A stretch of 64,000 nt of DNA from Ruegeria lacuscaerulensis ITI-1157. Lineage in GTDB: Bacteria > Pseudomonadota > Alphaproteobacteria > Rhodobacterales > Rhodobacteraceae. The translations under genes were made by a program, and so were the position numbers. Where the stretch lies: positions 773,712 through 837,711 of the forward strand of contig GG704596.1 in the NCBI GenBank assembly GCA_000161775.1. Direction: 5' to 3'. Below are positions 42,415 to 51,645 of this stretch, piece by piece; position 1 is the stretch's first letter, and each line of letters starts with the position of its first letter. The notes beneath the pieces are model-generated. The model saw only the letters and a program-made list of their open reading frames with translations, searched no databases and was not told where the DNA came from.

Positions 42415-43710
42415 ATGACTATTTCCTCTTCGCTGAATGCTGGCGTGGCCGCACTGAAGGCCAATGCCAACAGGCTGGCGACCATCTCGGACAACATCGC
42501 CAACTCCTCGACCTTCGGGTACAAGCGGGTTGAAACGGATTTTCATTCAATGGTCACGGCGGGCCAAGGTGGCAGTTATTCGGCCGGCGGCGTGCGCACG
42601 ACCAGCCAGCGCCTGATCGACCAGCGCGGGTCACTGGTGACCACCAACAACTCCACGGATCTGGCCGTGCAGGGCCGCGGTTTGCTGCCGGTTCGACCCA
42701 GCTCGCAGATCGGCACGCCCTCGAACGAGATGCTTCTGACCACCACGGGCTCGTTCCGCACGAACGCCGAAGGATACCTGGTCACCGAGTCGGGCCTGGT
42801 TCTACTGGGGTGGCCGGCCAATTCCGATGGTTCGATCCCGAATGTCTCGCGCGACACGCCTGCCGCGCTGGAGCCAGTGCAACTCAGCGTCAATCAGTTG
42901 TCGGGCGCGCCCACGACCGAAATGAACCTGCGGATGAACCTGCCGGCCACGGCCACGGATGCTGGCGCGTCGGGCGATCCGCAACCCTTGTCGGTCGAAT
43001 ATTTTGACAACCTCGGCAAGCCCGAAACCGTGGATATCGAGCTTGTGCCGATCGTTCCGGCCACTGGCTCCAGCAACCAGTGGACAATGACCCTGCGGGA
43101 TTCGGCCTCGGGCGGGGCTGTCATCGGAGAATATACGCTGACGTTCACCGACAGCCGCACCGCGGGCGGAACTCTGGCCAGCGTCACGGCGGTTTCAGGT
43201 GGGGCCTATGACCCCGCAACCGGCAGCTTCGTGGTCAATGTCGCGGGCGGACCGGTGGAGGTCAATGTCGGTCTGATCGGCGACCCCGACGGCATCACGC
43301 AATTGTCCGACACTTTTGCACCGGTCTCGATCACGCGGGATGGCTCGGCCGTCGGCACGATGGCCAGCGTCGAGATTGACGAAAACGGCTATGTCTACGC
43401 CTTGTACGACACTGGTGTTACGCGGCGGATGTACCAGATTCCGCTGGCGGATGTTCCAAACCCCAATGGCCTGACCGCGCTGAACAGTCAGACCTATGCG
43501 CCCTCGCGCGAAAGCGGCACCTACTTCCTGTGGAACGCGGGCGAGGGTCCGACGGGTGAGCTGATTTCCTTCGCGCGCGAAGAATCGACGACAGATGTCG
43601 CGACCGAACTGACATCGATGATCCAGACCCAGCGCGCCTATTCCTCCAGCGCCAAGGTGATCCAGACCGTGGACGAGATGCTTCAGGAAACCACGAACAT
43701 CAAACGCTGA
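42415..43710 (+). CDS. flgE: Flagellar hook protein FlgE
   Basis: 431 aa from the ATG at 42415. N-terminal MTISSSLNAGVAALKANANRLATISDNIANSSTFGYKRVETDF and C-terminal TDVATELTSMIQTQRAYSSSAKVIQTVDEMLQETTNIKR are the hook/rod helices; the low-complexity Thr/Ser/Gly middle (FlgE D2) is typical of hooks. In-frame upstream codons (TTG 42379, ATG 42391) look untranslated. First gene of flgE-flgK-flgL-flgI; a near-consensus CtrA box lies 55 bp upstream. The hook-cap gene flgD is missing here. Confidence 0.93.
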   Translation: MTISSSLNAGVAALKANANRLATISDNIANSSTFGYKRVETDFHSMVTAGQGGSYSAGGVRTTSQRLIDQRGSLVTTNNSTDLAVQGRGLLPVRPSSQIGTPSNEMLLTTTGSFRTNAEGYLVTESGLVLLGWPANSDGSIPNVSRDTPAALEPVQLSVNQLSGAPTTEMNLRMNLPATATDAGASGDPQPLSVEYFDNLGKPETVDIELVPIVPATGSSNQWTMTLRDSASGGAVIGEYTLTFTDSRTAGGTLASVTAVSGGAYDPATGSFVVNVAGGPVEVNVGLIGDPDGITQLSDTFAPVSITRDGSAVGTMASVEIDENGYVYALYDTGVTRRMYQIPLADVPNPNGLTALNSQTYAPSRESGTYFLWNAGEGPTGELISFAREESTTDVATELTSMIQTQRAYSSSAKVIQTVDEMLQETTNIKR

Positions 43711-43737
43711 ATCTGAGAACCTGAAAGGAGCGGCCCC

Positions 43738-45189
43738 ATGAGCATGTCAACGGCATTGAACAACGCCCTGGGCGGGCTGAGCGCCGCCAGCCGTGGCGCC
43801 GCCGTCGTATCCGGCAACATCGCCAACGCGCTGACCCCGGGCTATGCCAAACGAACGCTGGAATTGGCGACCAGCCAGATCTCGGGAAACGGTGTCCAGG
43901 TCGTTGGCGTCACCCGGCACCACGACCCGGTGTTGGCCGCCAATCTTCGCGCCGCCGATGCCGATCTGGCGCTGAATTCGGCCATCGCCGATTTTCACTC
44001 GCGTTTCGAAGCGCTGGTCGGCACACCGGACGACGCGGCCTCGGTGTCGGCGCGGCTGGTCGATTTCGAGAACAGCCTGATTACAGCGGCCAGCAACCCC
44101 GGCTCGGCCGAGCGGCTGGACCAGGTTGCGCGATCGGGCGATGATCTGGCCAGGGCCCTGAACGACGCATCCGAGGGATTGCGGGAAATGCGGTCGGATG
44201 CCGACCGCAAGATCGGAAGCTATGTCGATACGCTGAACACCACTCTGAAGGATATCGAAGACTTGAACGCCCGCATTCCGGCCGTTCAGAACGCCGGGGG
44301 CGACATAAACGGTCTTCTGGATCGCAGGCAGGTCTTGATTGATCAGGTGAACGAGCTGATTCCCGTGAATGTCGTGGCCCGGGACAACAACCGCGTGTCC
44401 CTGTACTCGGACGGCGGCCTTATTCTTCTGGAAGGGTCCGCTGCCGAGTTCGCGTTCACCACGACCGGCGACACCAAACCGCACATGACGATTGGCAACG
44501 GGCTGTTGTCGGGGTTGGAGATAAACGGTCAGCCGGTCCGCACCAGCGGAGAGAACGCGCAGATCCGCGGCGGAGCTTTGATGGCACAGTTTCAGATCCG
44601 GGACGAACTTTCGATCGAGGCGCAGGTCCAACTCGATGCCGTTGCACAAGACCTGATCGAGCGCTTTGAAACGCCGGGTCTGGACCCGACGGCCCTTGCA
44701 ACCGACCCTGGCCTCTTCACCGACGATGGCAGCCGGTTTTCGGCAGCTGCGCCCGCTGGATTGGCCTCGCGCATTGAATTGAACGCCACAGTTGATCCAG
44801 ATGCCGGCGGGAACAGCTGGAAATTGCGCGCGGGCCTGGGTGCGGCCGCCCCGAACGATTCCGGCGATGCCACGCAACTGCAGGCATTCAGCACAGTTTT
44901 GAACCAGGCGCGTCCGGTTTCCATTCCGGATTTCGGCACCGGCAGTCTGCGCGCGGCCGAACTGTCCGAAGCCCTGCTGTCCAAGGCTGGCGCCAATGCC
45001 CACACGGCCCAATCCAGAATGACCTTCGCTGCCAGCCTGCACCAGCAGATGGAGCAACTGGTCGCAGAGCAGGGCGTGGACAGCGATGCCGAATTGCAAC
45101 GGATGATGCAGATTGAGCAGGCCTATGCCGCCAATGCCCGGATCATCTCGGTCGTCGATGAACTGATGGAAATGCTGCTGAGGTTGTAA
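43738..45189 (+). CDS. flgK: Flagellar hook-associated protein 1 (FlgK)
   Basis: 483 aa hook-filament junction protein. N-terminal MSTALNNALGGLSAASRGAAVVSGNIANALTPGYAKRTLEL, mid-region DINGLLDRRQVLIDQVNELIPVNVVARDNNRVSLYS, and C-terminal DAELQRMMQIEQAYAANARIISVVDELMEMLLRL. A good AAAGGAG precedes the ATG. It is 2 bp from flgL. Confidence 0.94.
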   Translation: MSMSTALNNALGGLSAASRGAAVVSGNIANALTPGYAKRTLELATSQISGNGVQVVGVTRHHDPVLAANLRAADADLALNSAIADFHSRFEALVGTPDDAASVSARLVDFENSLITAASNPGSAERLDQVARSGDDLARALNDASEGLREMRSDADRKIGSYVDTLNTTLKDIEDLNARIPAVQNAGGDINGLLDRRQVLIDQVNELIPVNVVARDNNRVSLYSDGGLILLEGSAAEFAFTTTGDTKPHMTIGNGLLSGLEINGQPVRTSGENAQIRGGALMAQFQIRDELSIEAQVQLDAVAQDLIERFETPGLDPTALATDPGLFTDDGSRFSAAAPAGLASRIELNATVDPDAGGNSWKLRAGLGAAAPNDSGDATQLQAFSTVLNQARPVSIPDFGTGSLRAAELSEALLSKAGANAHTAQSRMTFAASLHQQMEQLVAEQGVDSDAELQRMMQIEQAYAANARIISVVDELMEMLLRL

Positions 45190-45191
45190 CC

Positions 45192-46199
45192 ATGACAATG
45201 AATGCCATCGGCGATCTGGCGCGCGGCCTGACCCTTCGGACCCGCAGCACCGAGATCAAGACACAGATCGAGACACTGTCCCACGAGATGTCCACCGGCA
45301 AGGTGGCAGATGTTTCCAGCCGGGTCGGTGGGGACTATTCGCACCTTCTGGATCTGGACCGAAAGATCGCGCAGCTGGATGCCTTCTCGATTGCCACCTC
45401 CGAGGCCCGCTTGTTCTCGGACGCCATGCAGCAAAGCCTGACGACATTCAGCGATTCGCTGGCTGAAATATCCGGGTCCCTGCTGGCGTTCGGCACGTCG
45501 AACCAGGCCGTGACCCACGCCCAGGCCGCGGATCAGGCGCGCAACGAATTGGACAGCATGATCTCGGCACTCAACACACGGGCCGGAGGGCGCAGCCTTT
45601 TCGCCGGCACCGCCACGGACGCGGCGCCGCTGGAGTCTGCCGAAACCCTTCTGAGCGCGTTGCGGACACAACTTACCGGGTTGACCACTCTGACCGACAT
45701 CCGACGGGCCGCTGAGACTTGGTTCAACGACCCGGCCGGGTTCGAAGCGGTCATGTACCGTGGGTCCAATACTGAACTGGCGCCGATGCAGGTGTCCGAG
45801 ACCGAGCGGGTCGAATTACCTTTCACGGCAAACGATCCAGCCCTGCGTGACGCCTTGCGCGATGTTGCCGTGGCGGCGCTGGCCACCGATCCCAGCCTGG
45901 GCTGGCCGCCGACATTGCAGACCGCCTTGTTCACTGAACTTGCGGTCGATCTGTTGAATGCACAGGACAAAACGACAACCATACGTGCGCAGGTCGGCGC
46001 GGTCGAGGCCCGGATCGAACAGGCCGCGACGCGCAACTCGGCCGCCAAGACCAGTTTCGAGTACGCCAGAAACGAAATCGTGGCGGCGGACCCGTACGAA
46101 ACTGCCGCAAAGTTGCAGACCGTCCAGTTCCAGCTCGAGAGCCTCTATTCGGTCACCGTCCGCAATTCGAACCTTTCACTGGTGAACTTCCTGAGATGA
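45192..46199 (+). CDS. flgL: Flagellar hook-associated protein 3 (FlgL), flagellin-like
   Basis: 335 aa. Flagellin-type N-terminal helix (LTLRTRSTEIKTQIETLSHEMSTGKVADVSSRVGGDY) and C-terminal helix (AAKLQTVQFQLESLYSVTVRNSNLSLVNFLR) pair around a small central domain. It follows flgK by 2 bp, as HAP3 normally does. Its stop overlaps the flgI ATG. Confidence 0.9.
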   Translation: MTMNAIGDLARGLTLRTRSTEIKTQIETLSHEMSTGKVADVSSRVGGDYSHLLDLDRKIAQLDAFSIATSEARLFSDAMQQSLTTFSDSLAEISGSLLAFGTSNQAVTHAQAADQARNELDSMISALNTRAGGRSLFAGTATDAAPLESAETLLSALRTQLTGLTTLTDIRRAAETWFNDPAGFEAVMYRGSNTELAPMQVSETERVELPFTANDPALRDALRDVAVAALATDPSLGWPPTLQTALFTELAVDLLNAQDKTTTIRAQVGAVEARIEQAATRNSAAKTSFEYARNEIVAADPYETAAKLQTVQFQLESLYSVTVRNSNLSLVNFLR

Positions 46200-47290
46200 G
46201 ACTCCTGGCTTTTGTTTTGATGCTGCTTCCAACCGTTGCGTTCTCGGGTGCCGTACGCCTCAAGGATCTGGTGGATTTCGACGGCGTGCGCGGGAATGAC
46301 CTGGTGGGGTACGGCCTGGTCGTCGGCCTGAACGGAACCGGGGACGGGTTGCGCAATTCCCCGTTCACCGAAGAGATCATGTCGAACATTCTCGAACGGT
46401 TGGGCGTCAACGTGAATGGCGAGGATTTTCGCCCGAAAAACGTGGCCGCAGTTCTGGTGACCGCGACGCTGCCGCCGTTTTCGCGGGTCGGCAGTCAGAT
46501 TGACGTCACGGTTTCGGCCATCGGCGATTCCAAAAGCCTGTTGGGCGGGACCCTGGTGATGACCCCGCTGAACGCCGCTGACGGCCAGATCTATGCGGTG
46601 GCACAGGGGACGGTGCTGGCCGGAGGGGCGGTGGCCGAAGGCGAGGCGGCAAAGGTGACTCGGGGTGTGCCGACGTCAGGTGTGATCCCCTCGGGTGCCC
46701 GGGTCGAGCGCGAAATCGATTTCGAGTTCTCCGGCCTGACCCAGCTACGCCTTGCCCTTCGTGAGCCGGACTTCACGACCGCCGGCCGCATCGAGGCTGC
46801 GATCAACCGGGAGTTCAACCGTCCGGTCGCGATCATGCGCGATTCTGGAACCGTCGAACTGAGTATTCCCGAGACCCGAGCCGCTTCGACTGCGCATGCC
46901 GTCGGGCGGATCGAGAATATATTGATCGAACCTGAGTCGAAGGCCCGGGTCGTTGTCGATCAGCGGTCGGGGACAATCGTCATGGGGCAGGATGTCCGGA
47001 TATCCCGAGTTGCGGTCTCGCAGGGCAATCTGACCTTGCGGGTCGAGGAAGCCCCGATCGCCGTTCAACCCAACCCCTTTGCCGAAGGCGAAAGCGTTGT
47101 CGTTCCGCGTACGGTCGCCGGAATCGAAGAAGAGGAAGGTACCGGCTTGGCCGAAATACCCGAGGCCACGACGCTGTCCGAAGTTGTCGCGGGTCTCAAC
47201 GCACTGGGTGTTTCACCGCGCGACATGATAGACATTCTGAAGACGATAAAGGCTGCAGGCGCGCTCCACGCAGAGTTCATAGTCAGATAG
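46196..47290 (+). CDS. flgI: Flagellar P-ring protein FlgI
   Basis: 364 aa periplasmic P-ring subunit. Cleavable signal (MRLLAFVLMLLPTVAFSGA), then RLKDLVDFDGVRGNDLVGYGLVVGLNGTGDGL, SVFLKRLGV-type and VLVTATLPPFSRVGSQIDVTVSAIGDSKSLLGGTL, with the C-terminal LSEVVAGLNALGVSPRDMIDILKTIKAAGALHAE. Last gene of flgE-flgK-flgL-flgI; it converges on the DUF1523 gene. Confidence 0.96.
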   Translation: MRLLAFVLMLLPTVAFSGAVRLKDLVDFDGVRGNDLVGYGLVVGLNGTGDGLRNSPFTEEIMSNILERLGVNVNGEDFRPKNVAAVLVTATLPPFSRVGSQIDVTVSAIGDSKSLLGGTLVMTPLNAADGQIYAVAQGTVLAGGAVAEGEAAKVTRGVPTSGVIPSGARVEREIDFEFSGLTQLRLALREPDFTTAGRIEAAINREFNRPVAIMRDSGTVELSIPETRAASTAHAVGRIENILIEPESKARVVVDQRSGTIVMGQDVRISRVAVSQGNLTLRVEEAPIAVQPNPFAEGESVVVPRTVAGIEEEEGTGLAEIPEATTLSEVVAGLNALGVSPRDMIDILKTIKAAGALHAEFIVR

Positions 47291-47337
47291 AGCGTCAGTA
47301 CCGAAGACTGCTCAGGTCATGGTTCTGTCGTTGACCC

Positions 47338-47982
47338 TCAACTTGACTTCCAACTGTCCAGCCATCGGCGAAACCGCGACCGTTTTTCTTCAAGCATGTC
47401 GCCGGCCGAATAGATGCCATCCTCGACGCTCTCCAGTATCGGGTCGATTCGAGCCGCCCGGAACCGCCTCCAACGAACCCAAATTGCCCAGAGCGTGGCA
47501 AAGAAAACGGTCAGGAAGATAATGTTGAACCAAGGGATGATACGCACATCCGGGCTTTCGACAGGTTTGATCGAGATGGCATTCGGAAAGATCGAAAGGA
47601 ACTCGTTCCGCCATCCGTAATGCGTAACGACCACCCATTCCGGATCGTCCTTGGATGAAATCGCATCATTGGCTTCGGTGTACAGATTCGCGGTATCGAA
47701 CTTGAAATAGGGTGGCCACCCCCACCCTGTGTCTTCGTTGCGGTAAACGATCGGCTTGCCATTCGCCCGGACGGCCTGGATGAACTGAACATCCCGGCTG
47801 GACAGGTTGGTGGACTGATCCTCCGGCTCGGACCAGAAGATCCGCGTCCAGTCGTTCAGATCCTGCCGCTCTTCATAGGTGTTGACGATGCGCACGATGT
47901 CGTGCTGCGGCAGGGCATAGTGAAGAATGGCGCCGACGGTGGCCCAAAACACCACGATGATTGCCCATTTGGCATAGACCAT
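47338..47982 (-). CDS. DUF1523 family membrane-anchored protein
   Basis: 214 aa. N-terminal helix (WAIIVVFWATVGAILHYAL), a periplasmic/extracytoplasmic domain (HDIVRIVNTYEERQDLNDW, DVQFIQAVRANGKPIVYRNEDTGWGWPPYFKFDTANL) and a second helix (IIPWFNIIFLTVFFATLWAIWV) followed by a basic cytoplasmic tail. I recognise this as DUF1523, a family of unknown function. ATG 47982 has GAGG eight bases upstream. It lies 10 bp downstream of a small membrane-protein gene, so the two are cotranscribed. Confidence 0.8.
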   Translation of the reverse strand: MVYAKWAIIVVFWATVGAILHYALPQHDIVRIVNTYEERQDLNDWTRIFWSEPEDQSTNLSSRDVQFIQAVRANGKPIVYRNEDTGWGWPPYFKFDTANLYTEANDAISSKDDPEWVVVTHYGWRNEFLSIFPNAISIKPVESPDVRIIPWFNIIFLTVFFATLWAIWVRWRRFRAARIDPILESVEDGIYSAGDMLEEKRSRFRRWLDSWKSS

Positions 47983-47992
47983 TCCCAAGACC

Positions 47993-48259
47993 TCACAAGT
48001 AGTTCACGACATAGATCACGGACGCGATGGCGACCCAAGGGACAATATACACACCAAGGATCAATTTGCGGCGGAGCGAATTATCATAGGCTCTCAGGCC
48101 ACGTTCGACAAATGCGTCCTTGTTGCCCGTCTTTCCCTTTTCATCCCACCTGTCCTCGAGCTTGCGCCGGCGGACCCGGCGCGCGTACACGGACAACGCG
48201 ACGTAGGCAATCGTCTGCGCAATCAGCAGGCCGACAAACAGGCGCAAAGCTCCGATCAT
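47993..48259 (-). CDS. Small membrane protein upstream of the DUF1523 gene, unknown
   Basis: 88 aa. Helix 1 (ALRLFVGLLIAQTIAYVALSVYA), a very basic then mixed-charge cytoplasmic loop (RRVRRRKLEDRWDEKGKTGNKDAFVERGLRAYDNSLRRK) and helix 2 (LILGVYIVPWVAIASVIYVVNYL). AAAGGGTACA precedes the ATG at 48259. Its tight spacing to the DUF1523 gene suggests a two-protein membrane unit. No function recognisable. Confidence 0.75.
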   Translation of the reverse strand: MIGALRLFVGLLIAQTIAYVALSVYARRVRRRKLEDRWDEKGKTGNKDAFVERGLRAYDNSLRRKLILGVYIVPWVAIASVIYVVNYL

Positions 48260-48624
48260 TGTACCCTTTCCCCGCCGCGTCCCGCTCCTGACCCAAGGCC
48301 ATGCTGCCGCACCCCGGCGACACACGCCCATGCTTGCGGACCGTGGGCGAACTGTGCAGCACCAAATCCGGTGTTGTCCACAGCATTTCGGCCGTTCCAC
48401 CAGCTGCACCCATTTCGGCCCCACCAAGGCCCGGACACGGCCTGGCCGATTTCGACCGACCAACCCGGACTCGCGCAGTTCCCCGGTGGTACTCCGCTGC
48501 ACCAGAGAGAATCAAAGCATTTGATCAAATCTGGATTGATCGACTCGCCCCGGTGGCCCTAGACATGACAGGCACCACCTGTTTGGTTGTGCGCAAATCC
48601 AATCCCTGCGCCGGAGGCCGCCCC
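48260..48624. other. 365-bp intergenic region with palindromes upstream of the semialdehyde dehydrogenase gene
   Basis: No credible gene on either strand. It contains the perfect palindrome TTTGATCAAA (48520-48529) and a related ATTGATCGA (48535-48543), about 85-100 bp upstream of the downstream ATG, which may be an operator pair. CATTTCGGCC occurs twice in the left part (around 48381 and 48411). The rest appears unstructured. Confidence 0.5.
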
Positions 48625-50100
48625 ATGCTGGACACCACGACCGACCTGAAATCGCTGTTGAAGAACCCCGACCTTCTGGTCACCAAGGCCTATATCGGCG
48701 GGCAATGGGTCGATGGGGACAACGGCACCTTTGCCGTCACCAACCCGGCCCGCGGCGACGTGATCGCCGAGGTCGCGGATGTCAGCCGCGCCCAGGTGGC
48801 CGGTGCCATCGCGCAGGCCGAGGCGGCGCAGAAGGAATGGGCCAAGCTGACCGGCAAGGAACGCGCCGCGATCCTGCGCCGGTGGTTCGACCTGATGATG
48901 GAAAACGCCGAGGATCTGGGCAAGATCCTGACCGCCGAACAGGGCAAGCCCCTGGCCGAGGCAGTGGGCGAGATCGCCTATGGCGCCTCCTTCATCGAAT
49001 TTTTCGGCGAAGAGGCCAAGCGGGTCTATGGCGAAACCATCCCCGGCCATCAGCGCGACAAGCGGATCATGGTGCTGAAACAGCCGATCGGGGTGGCGGC
49101 CTCGATCACGCCGTGGAACTTCCCCAACGCGATGATCACGCGCAAGGCAGGCCCGGCACTGGCCGCCGGCTGCGCCTTTGTCGCGCGCCCGGCCACCGAA
49201 ACGCCCCTGTCGGCGCTGGTTCTGGCGCTGCTGGCCGAGCAGGCCGGCATTCCGGCGGGCGTGTTCAACGTGGTGCCTTCGTCGCAGGCCAGCGAGATCG
49301 GCAAGGAATTTTGCGAGAACCCCGGCGTGCGCAAGCTGACCTTTACCGGCTCGACCGAGGTGGGCCGGATCCTGCTGCGCCAGGCCGCGGACCAGGTCAT
49401 GAAATGCTCGATGGAGCTCGGCGGCAACGCGCCGTTCATCGTGTTCGACGACGCCGATCTGGATGCCGCCGTCGAAGGCGCGATGCTGTGCAAGTTCCGC
49501 AACAACGGCCAGACCTGCGTCTGCGCCAACCGCATCTATGTGCAGGCCGGCGTCTATGACGCCTTCGCCGCCAAGCTCAAGGCCGCGGTCGAGGCACTGA
49601 AGATTGGCGATGGCCTGTCCGATGGCACAACGACCGGCCCGCTGATCAGCGACGAGGCGGTGGCCAAGGTGCAGGAGCACATCGCCGACGCCAAGGCCAA
49701 TGGCGGCACGATCCTGACCGGAGGCCTGCCGCACGATCTGGGCGGCACCTTCTTCCAGCCGACGATCATCACCGACGTCACCCAAAACATGAGGGTCGCG
49801 CAGGAAGAGACCTTTGGCCCGCTGGCGCCCCTGTTCAAATTCGAGGACGAGGACGAGGTGATCGCGATGGCCAATGACACGATCTTCGGCCTTGCCTCGT
49901 ATTTCTACGCCAAGGATCTGAGCCGCGTGTACAAGGTGGCAGAGGCGCTGGAATACGGCATCGTCGGCATCAACACCGGTATCATCAGCTCGGAACTGGG
50001 GCCGTTCGGCGGCGTCAAGCAATCCGGTCTGGGCCGTGAAGGCAGCCATCACGGCATCGACGAATATCTCGAGATGAAATACATCTGCATGGCGGTCTGA
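48625..50100 (+). CDS. gabD: NAD(P)-dependent succinate-semialdehyde dehydrogenase (GabD-like)
   Basis: 491 aa aldehyde dehydrogenase. Glycine motif FTGSTEVGR, catalytic glutamate in MELGGNAPFIVFDDAD, catalytic cysteine in NNGQTCVCANR, and the C-terminal SELGPFGGVKQSGLGREGSHHGIDEYLEMKY block that characterises succinate/glutarate-semialdehyde dehydrogenases. The start MLDTTTD follows GGAGG; a long upstream in-frame extension overlaps the regulatory region and is rejected. Probably oxidises succinate semialdehyde from GABA to succinate, though substrate range within the GabD/DavD group is not resolved. A strong terminator follows. Confidence 0.9.
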   Translation: MLDTTTDLKSLLKNPDLLVTKAYIGGQWVDGDNGTFAVTNPARGDVIAEVADVSRAQVAGAIAQAEAAQKEWAKLTGKERAAILRRWFDLMMENAEDLGKILTAEQGKPLAEAVGEIAYGASFIEFFGEEAKRVYGETIPGHQRDKRIMVLKQPIGVAASITPWNFPNAMITRKAGPALAAGCAFVARPATETPLSALVLALLAEQAGIPAGVFNVVPSSQASEIGKEFCENPGVRKLTFTGSTEVGRILLRQAADQVMKCSMELGGNAPFIVFDDADLDAAVEGAMLCKFRNNGQTCVCANRIYVQAGVYDAFAAKLKAAVEALKIGDGLSDGTTTGPLISDEAVAKVQEHIADAKANGGTILTGGLPHDLGGTFFQPTIITDVTQNMRVAQEETFGPLAPLFKFEDEDEVIAMANDTIFGLASYFYAKDLSRVYKVAEALEYGIVGINTGIISSELGPFGGVKQSGLGREGSHHGIDEYLEMKYICMAV

Positions 50101-50119
50101 CCGAACCGGCCATGACACG

Positions 50120-50145
50120 AAGGGCGCCCGGAGGCGCCCTTTTTC
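50120..50145 (+). terminator. Intrinsic terminator after gabD
   Basis: Perfect 9-bp stem AAGGGCGCC (50120-50128) / GGCGCCCTT (50133-50141), loop CGGA, followed by TTTCTT. Confidence 0.9.
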
Positions 50146-50236
50146 TTCCGACAATCGAAAACCCCACGCTCCGAAGGAACGCGGGGCTGGCGATAATCGA
50201 GGGAGGAAGCGATTATCGGATCGGTTGGTCGTGGCC

Positions 50237-50704
50237 TCAGTTCACGGGCTTGGCGTCGACCACGTCCTTTTCGATGGCCTTGGCCGAGGTGATCGCGATC
50301 CGGCGCGGTTTCAGCGCCTCGGGCACCTCGCGTTTCAGGTCGATGTGCAGCATACCGTTTTCCAGGCTGGCGCCGGTTACGCGGACATGATCGGCCAAGG
50401 CGAAACGGCGTTCGAAGGCACGGGTGGCGATGCCACGGTGCAGATAGGTACGCTCCTTGTCGTCAGCGGCCTTCTTGCCGGCCACGACCAACGCGTTTTC
50501 CTTCACTTCGACCGATAGGTCATCTTCGCCAAAACCGGCGACGGCCAGCGAGATGCGATAGGTGTCGGCATCGGTCTTTTCGATGTTGTAGGGGGGATAG
50601 CTGGGTTGTGACACTTCGCTGGTCAGAACCCGGTCCATGATATCGGCGATCTGATCAAAGCCGATGGTTGCACGATGCAACGGTGCAAAATCAAAACTGC
50701 GCAT
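50237..50704 (-). CDS. Small heat-shock protein Hsp20/IbpA-type
   Basis: 155 aa. Alpha-crystallin domain at ~35-130: PPYNIEKTDADTYRISLAVAGFGEDDLSVEVKENALVVAGKK, the FERRFALADHVRVTGASLENGMLHIDLKRE strand with the conserved A-x-x-x-n-G-x-L signature, and a short C-terminal tail. N-terminal SFDFAPLHRATIGFDQI is usual for the IbpA group. Three in-frame ATGs occur close together; the last (50704) has GAGGA at suitable spacing. It is a holdase chaperone for unfolding proteins. Confidence 0.93.
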   Translation of the reverse strand: MRSFDFAPLHRATIGFDQIADIMDRVLTSEVSQPSYPPYNIEKTDADTYRISLAVAGFGEDDLSVEVKENALVVAGKKAADDKERTYLHRGIATRAFERRFALADHVRVTGASLENGMLHIDLKREVPEALKPRRIAITSAKAIEKDVVDAKPVN

Positions 50705-50826
50705 TGTCGTCATCCTCATGTCAGAGCGATCTACGATTTGGCCCTCCATCCGGACGGGCGGTGATGTTCAACGGGCCCCGATATGGCGGCCCGCCAGACA
50801 TGAGATGGGAAGCGGTTCGGCGCGGT

Positions 50827-51645
50827 TCAAGACCCGCCCGGGCGGATGAATTTCGCACCCGAGCCGGATTTTCCCGACCCGACCTGCAGCCGCTTGATCG
50901 AAGCCTTGGGCCGCGGCGCATCACGCCGCATGATGGCCTTCAGCTCCGACACGATCCCCGACAATTCCATGCCAAAGCCGATCTTGCCCCGACCGTCGTT
51001 GCCCACCGCCGAAACAACCGACAGGATCTGCCAGCGCGGACCGTTGCGGGCCAGAATGGCCGACCCGGACGACCCGAAGGTGATGTCGCAGTTGAAGGTG
51101 ATCAGGCCCTGGCGCCGCTCGAGGATCCGGCAGGACCGCTCGCGCGTGATCGCCTCGGACCGGCCGCGGCCATAGGACGCGATGCTGATCTCGTTTCCGG
51201 CCACCCGGCCGCTATGCAAGGCAAAGGGGTTGGCGATGCCATAGGGTACGGGCTCGTCCAGCCGCATCAGGGCCACGTCGGCGCGTACGCTTTCCGGTGA
51301 CAGGCCGGCCTTGGGGTTATAATCGGGATGCGCGGCGATCTGCACCACCTTGCGTTCGGCCAACGCGTGGCCATTGCTGAGGCCCGCGCGAAACGTGACT
51401 TCGCCCGGCGCATAGGCCTGCCCGGTGGTTCGGTCCATCGCGCAGTGAGCTGCGGTCAGCACCAGATCCTGCGCAATCAACGTTCCGGTGCAGAACGACC
51501 GGGTTCCGATATCCAGGCGCCCGATCGCTTCCCAGCCGTACAGGTCGTCGCGGTCGGTCAGGCGGCGTTTGCCGCTGTCCTGGGCCAGCGCGGCGCCTGC
51601 CAGAACGCCCAGGCAAAGCGCTGCCCTGAAGATCGCCCCGATCAT
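50827..51645 (-). CDS. Trypsin-like serine protease (secreted), copy 1 of a tandem pair
   Basis: 272 aa, chymotrypsin fold (S1/V8-like). Signal peptide (FRAALCLGVLAGAALA), catalytic His in LVLTAAHC, Asp in RADVALMRL and Ser in FGSSGSAI (the classical GDSGGP reads GSSGSA). Cysteines near CTGTLI and CDITFG suggest disulfides. The C-terminal end carries a basic tail finishing GAKFIRPGGS that recurs in its upstream paralogue. The ATG overlaps the stop of that paralogue, so they are coupled. Confidence 0.88.
   Translation of the reverse strand: MIGAIFRAALCLGVLAGAALAQDSGKRRLTDRDDLYGWEAIGRLDIGTRSFCTGTLIAQDLVLTAAHCAMDRTTGQAYAPGEVTFRAGLSNGHALAERKVVQIAAHPDYNPKAGLSPESVRADVALMRLDEPVPYGIANPFALHSGRVAGNEISIASYGRGRSEAITRERSCRILERRQGLITFNCDITFGSSGSAILARNGPRWQILSVVSAVGNDGRGKIGFGMELSGIVSELKAIMRRDAPRPKASIKRLQVGSGKSGSGAKFIRPGGS

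Noticed and set aside
43747..45198. 483-codon minus-strand frame coextensive with flgK
   Set aside because: Mirror frame of flgK; the plus-strand protein has clear HAP1 termini and a ribosome site.
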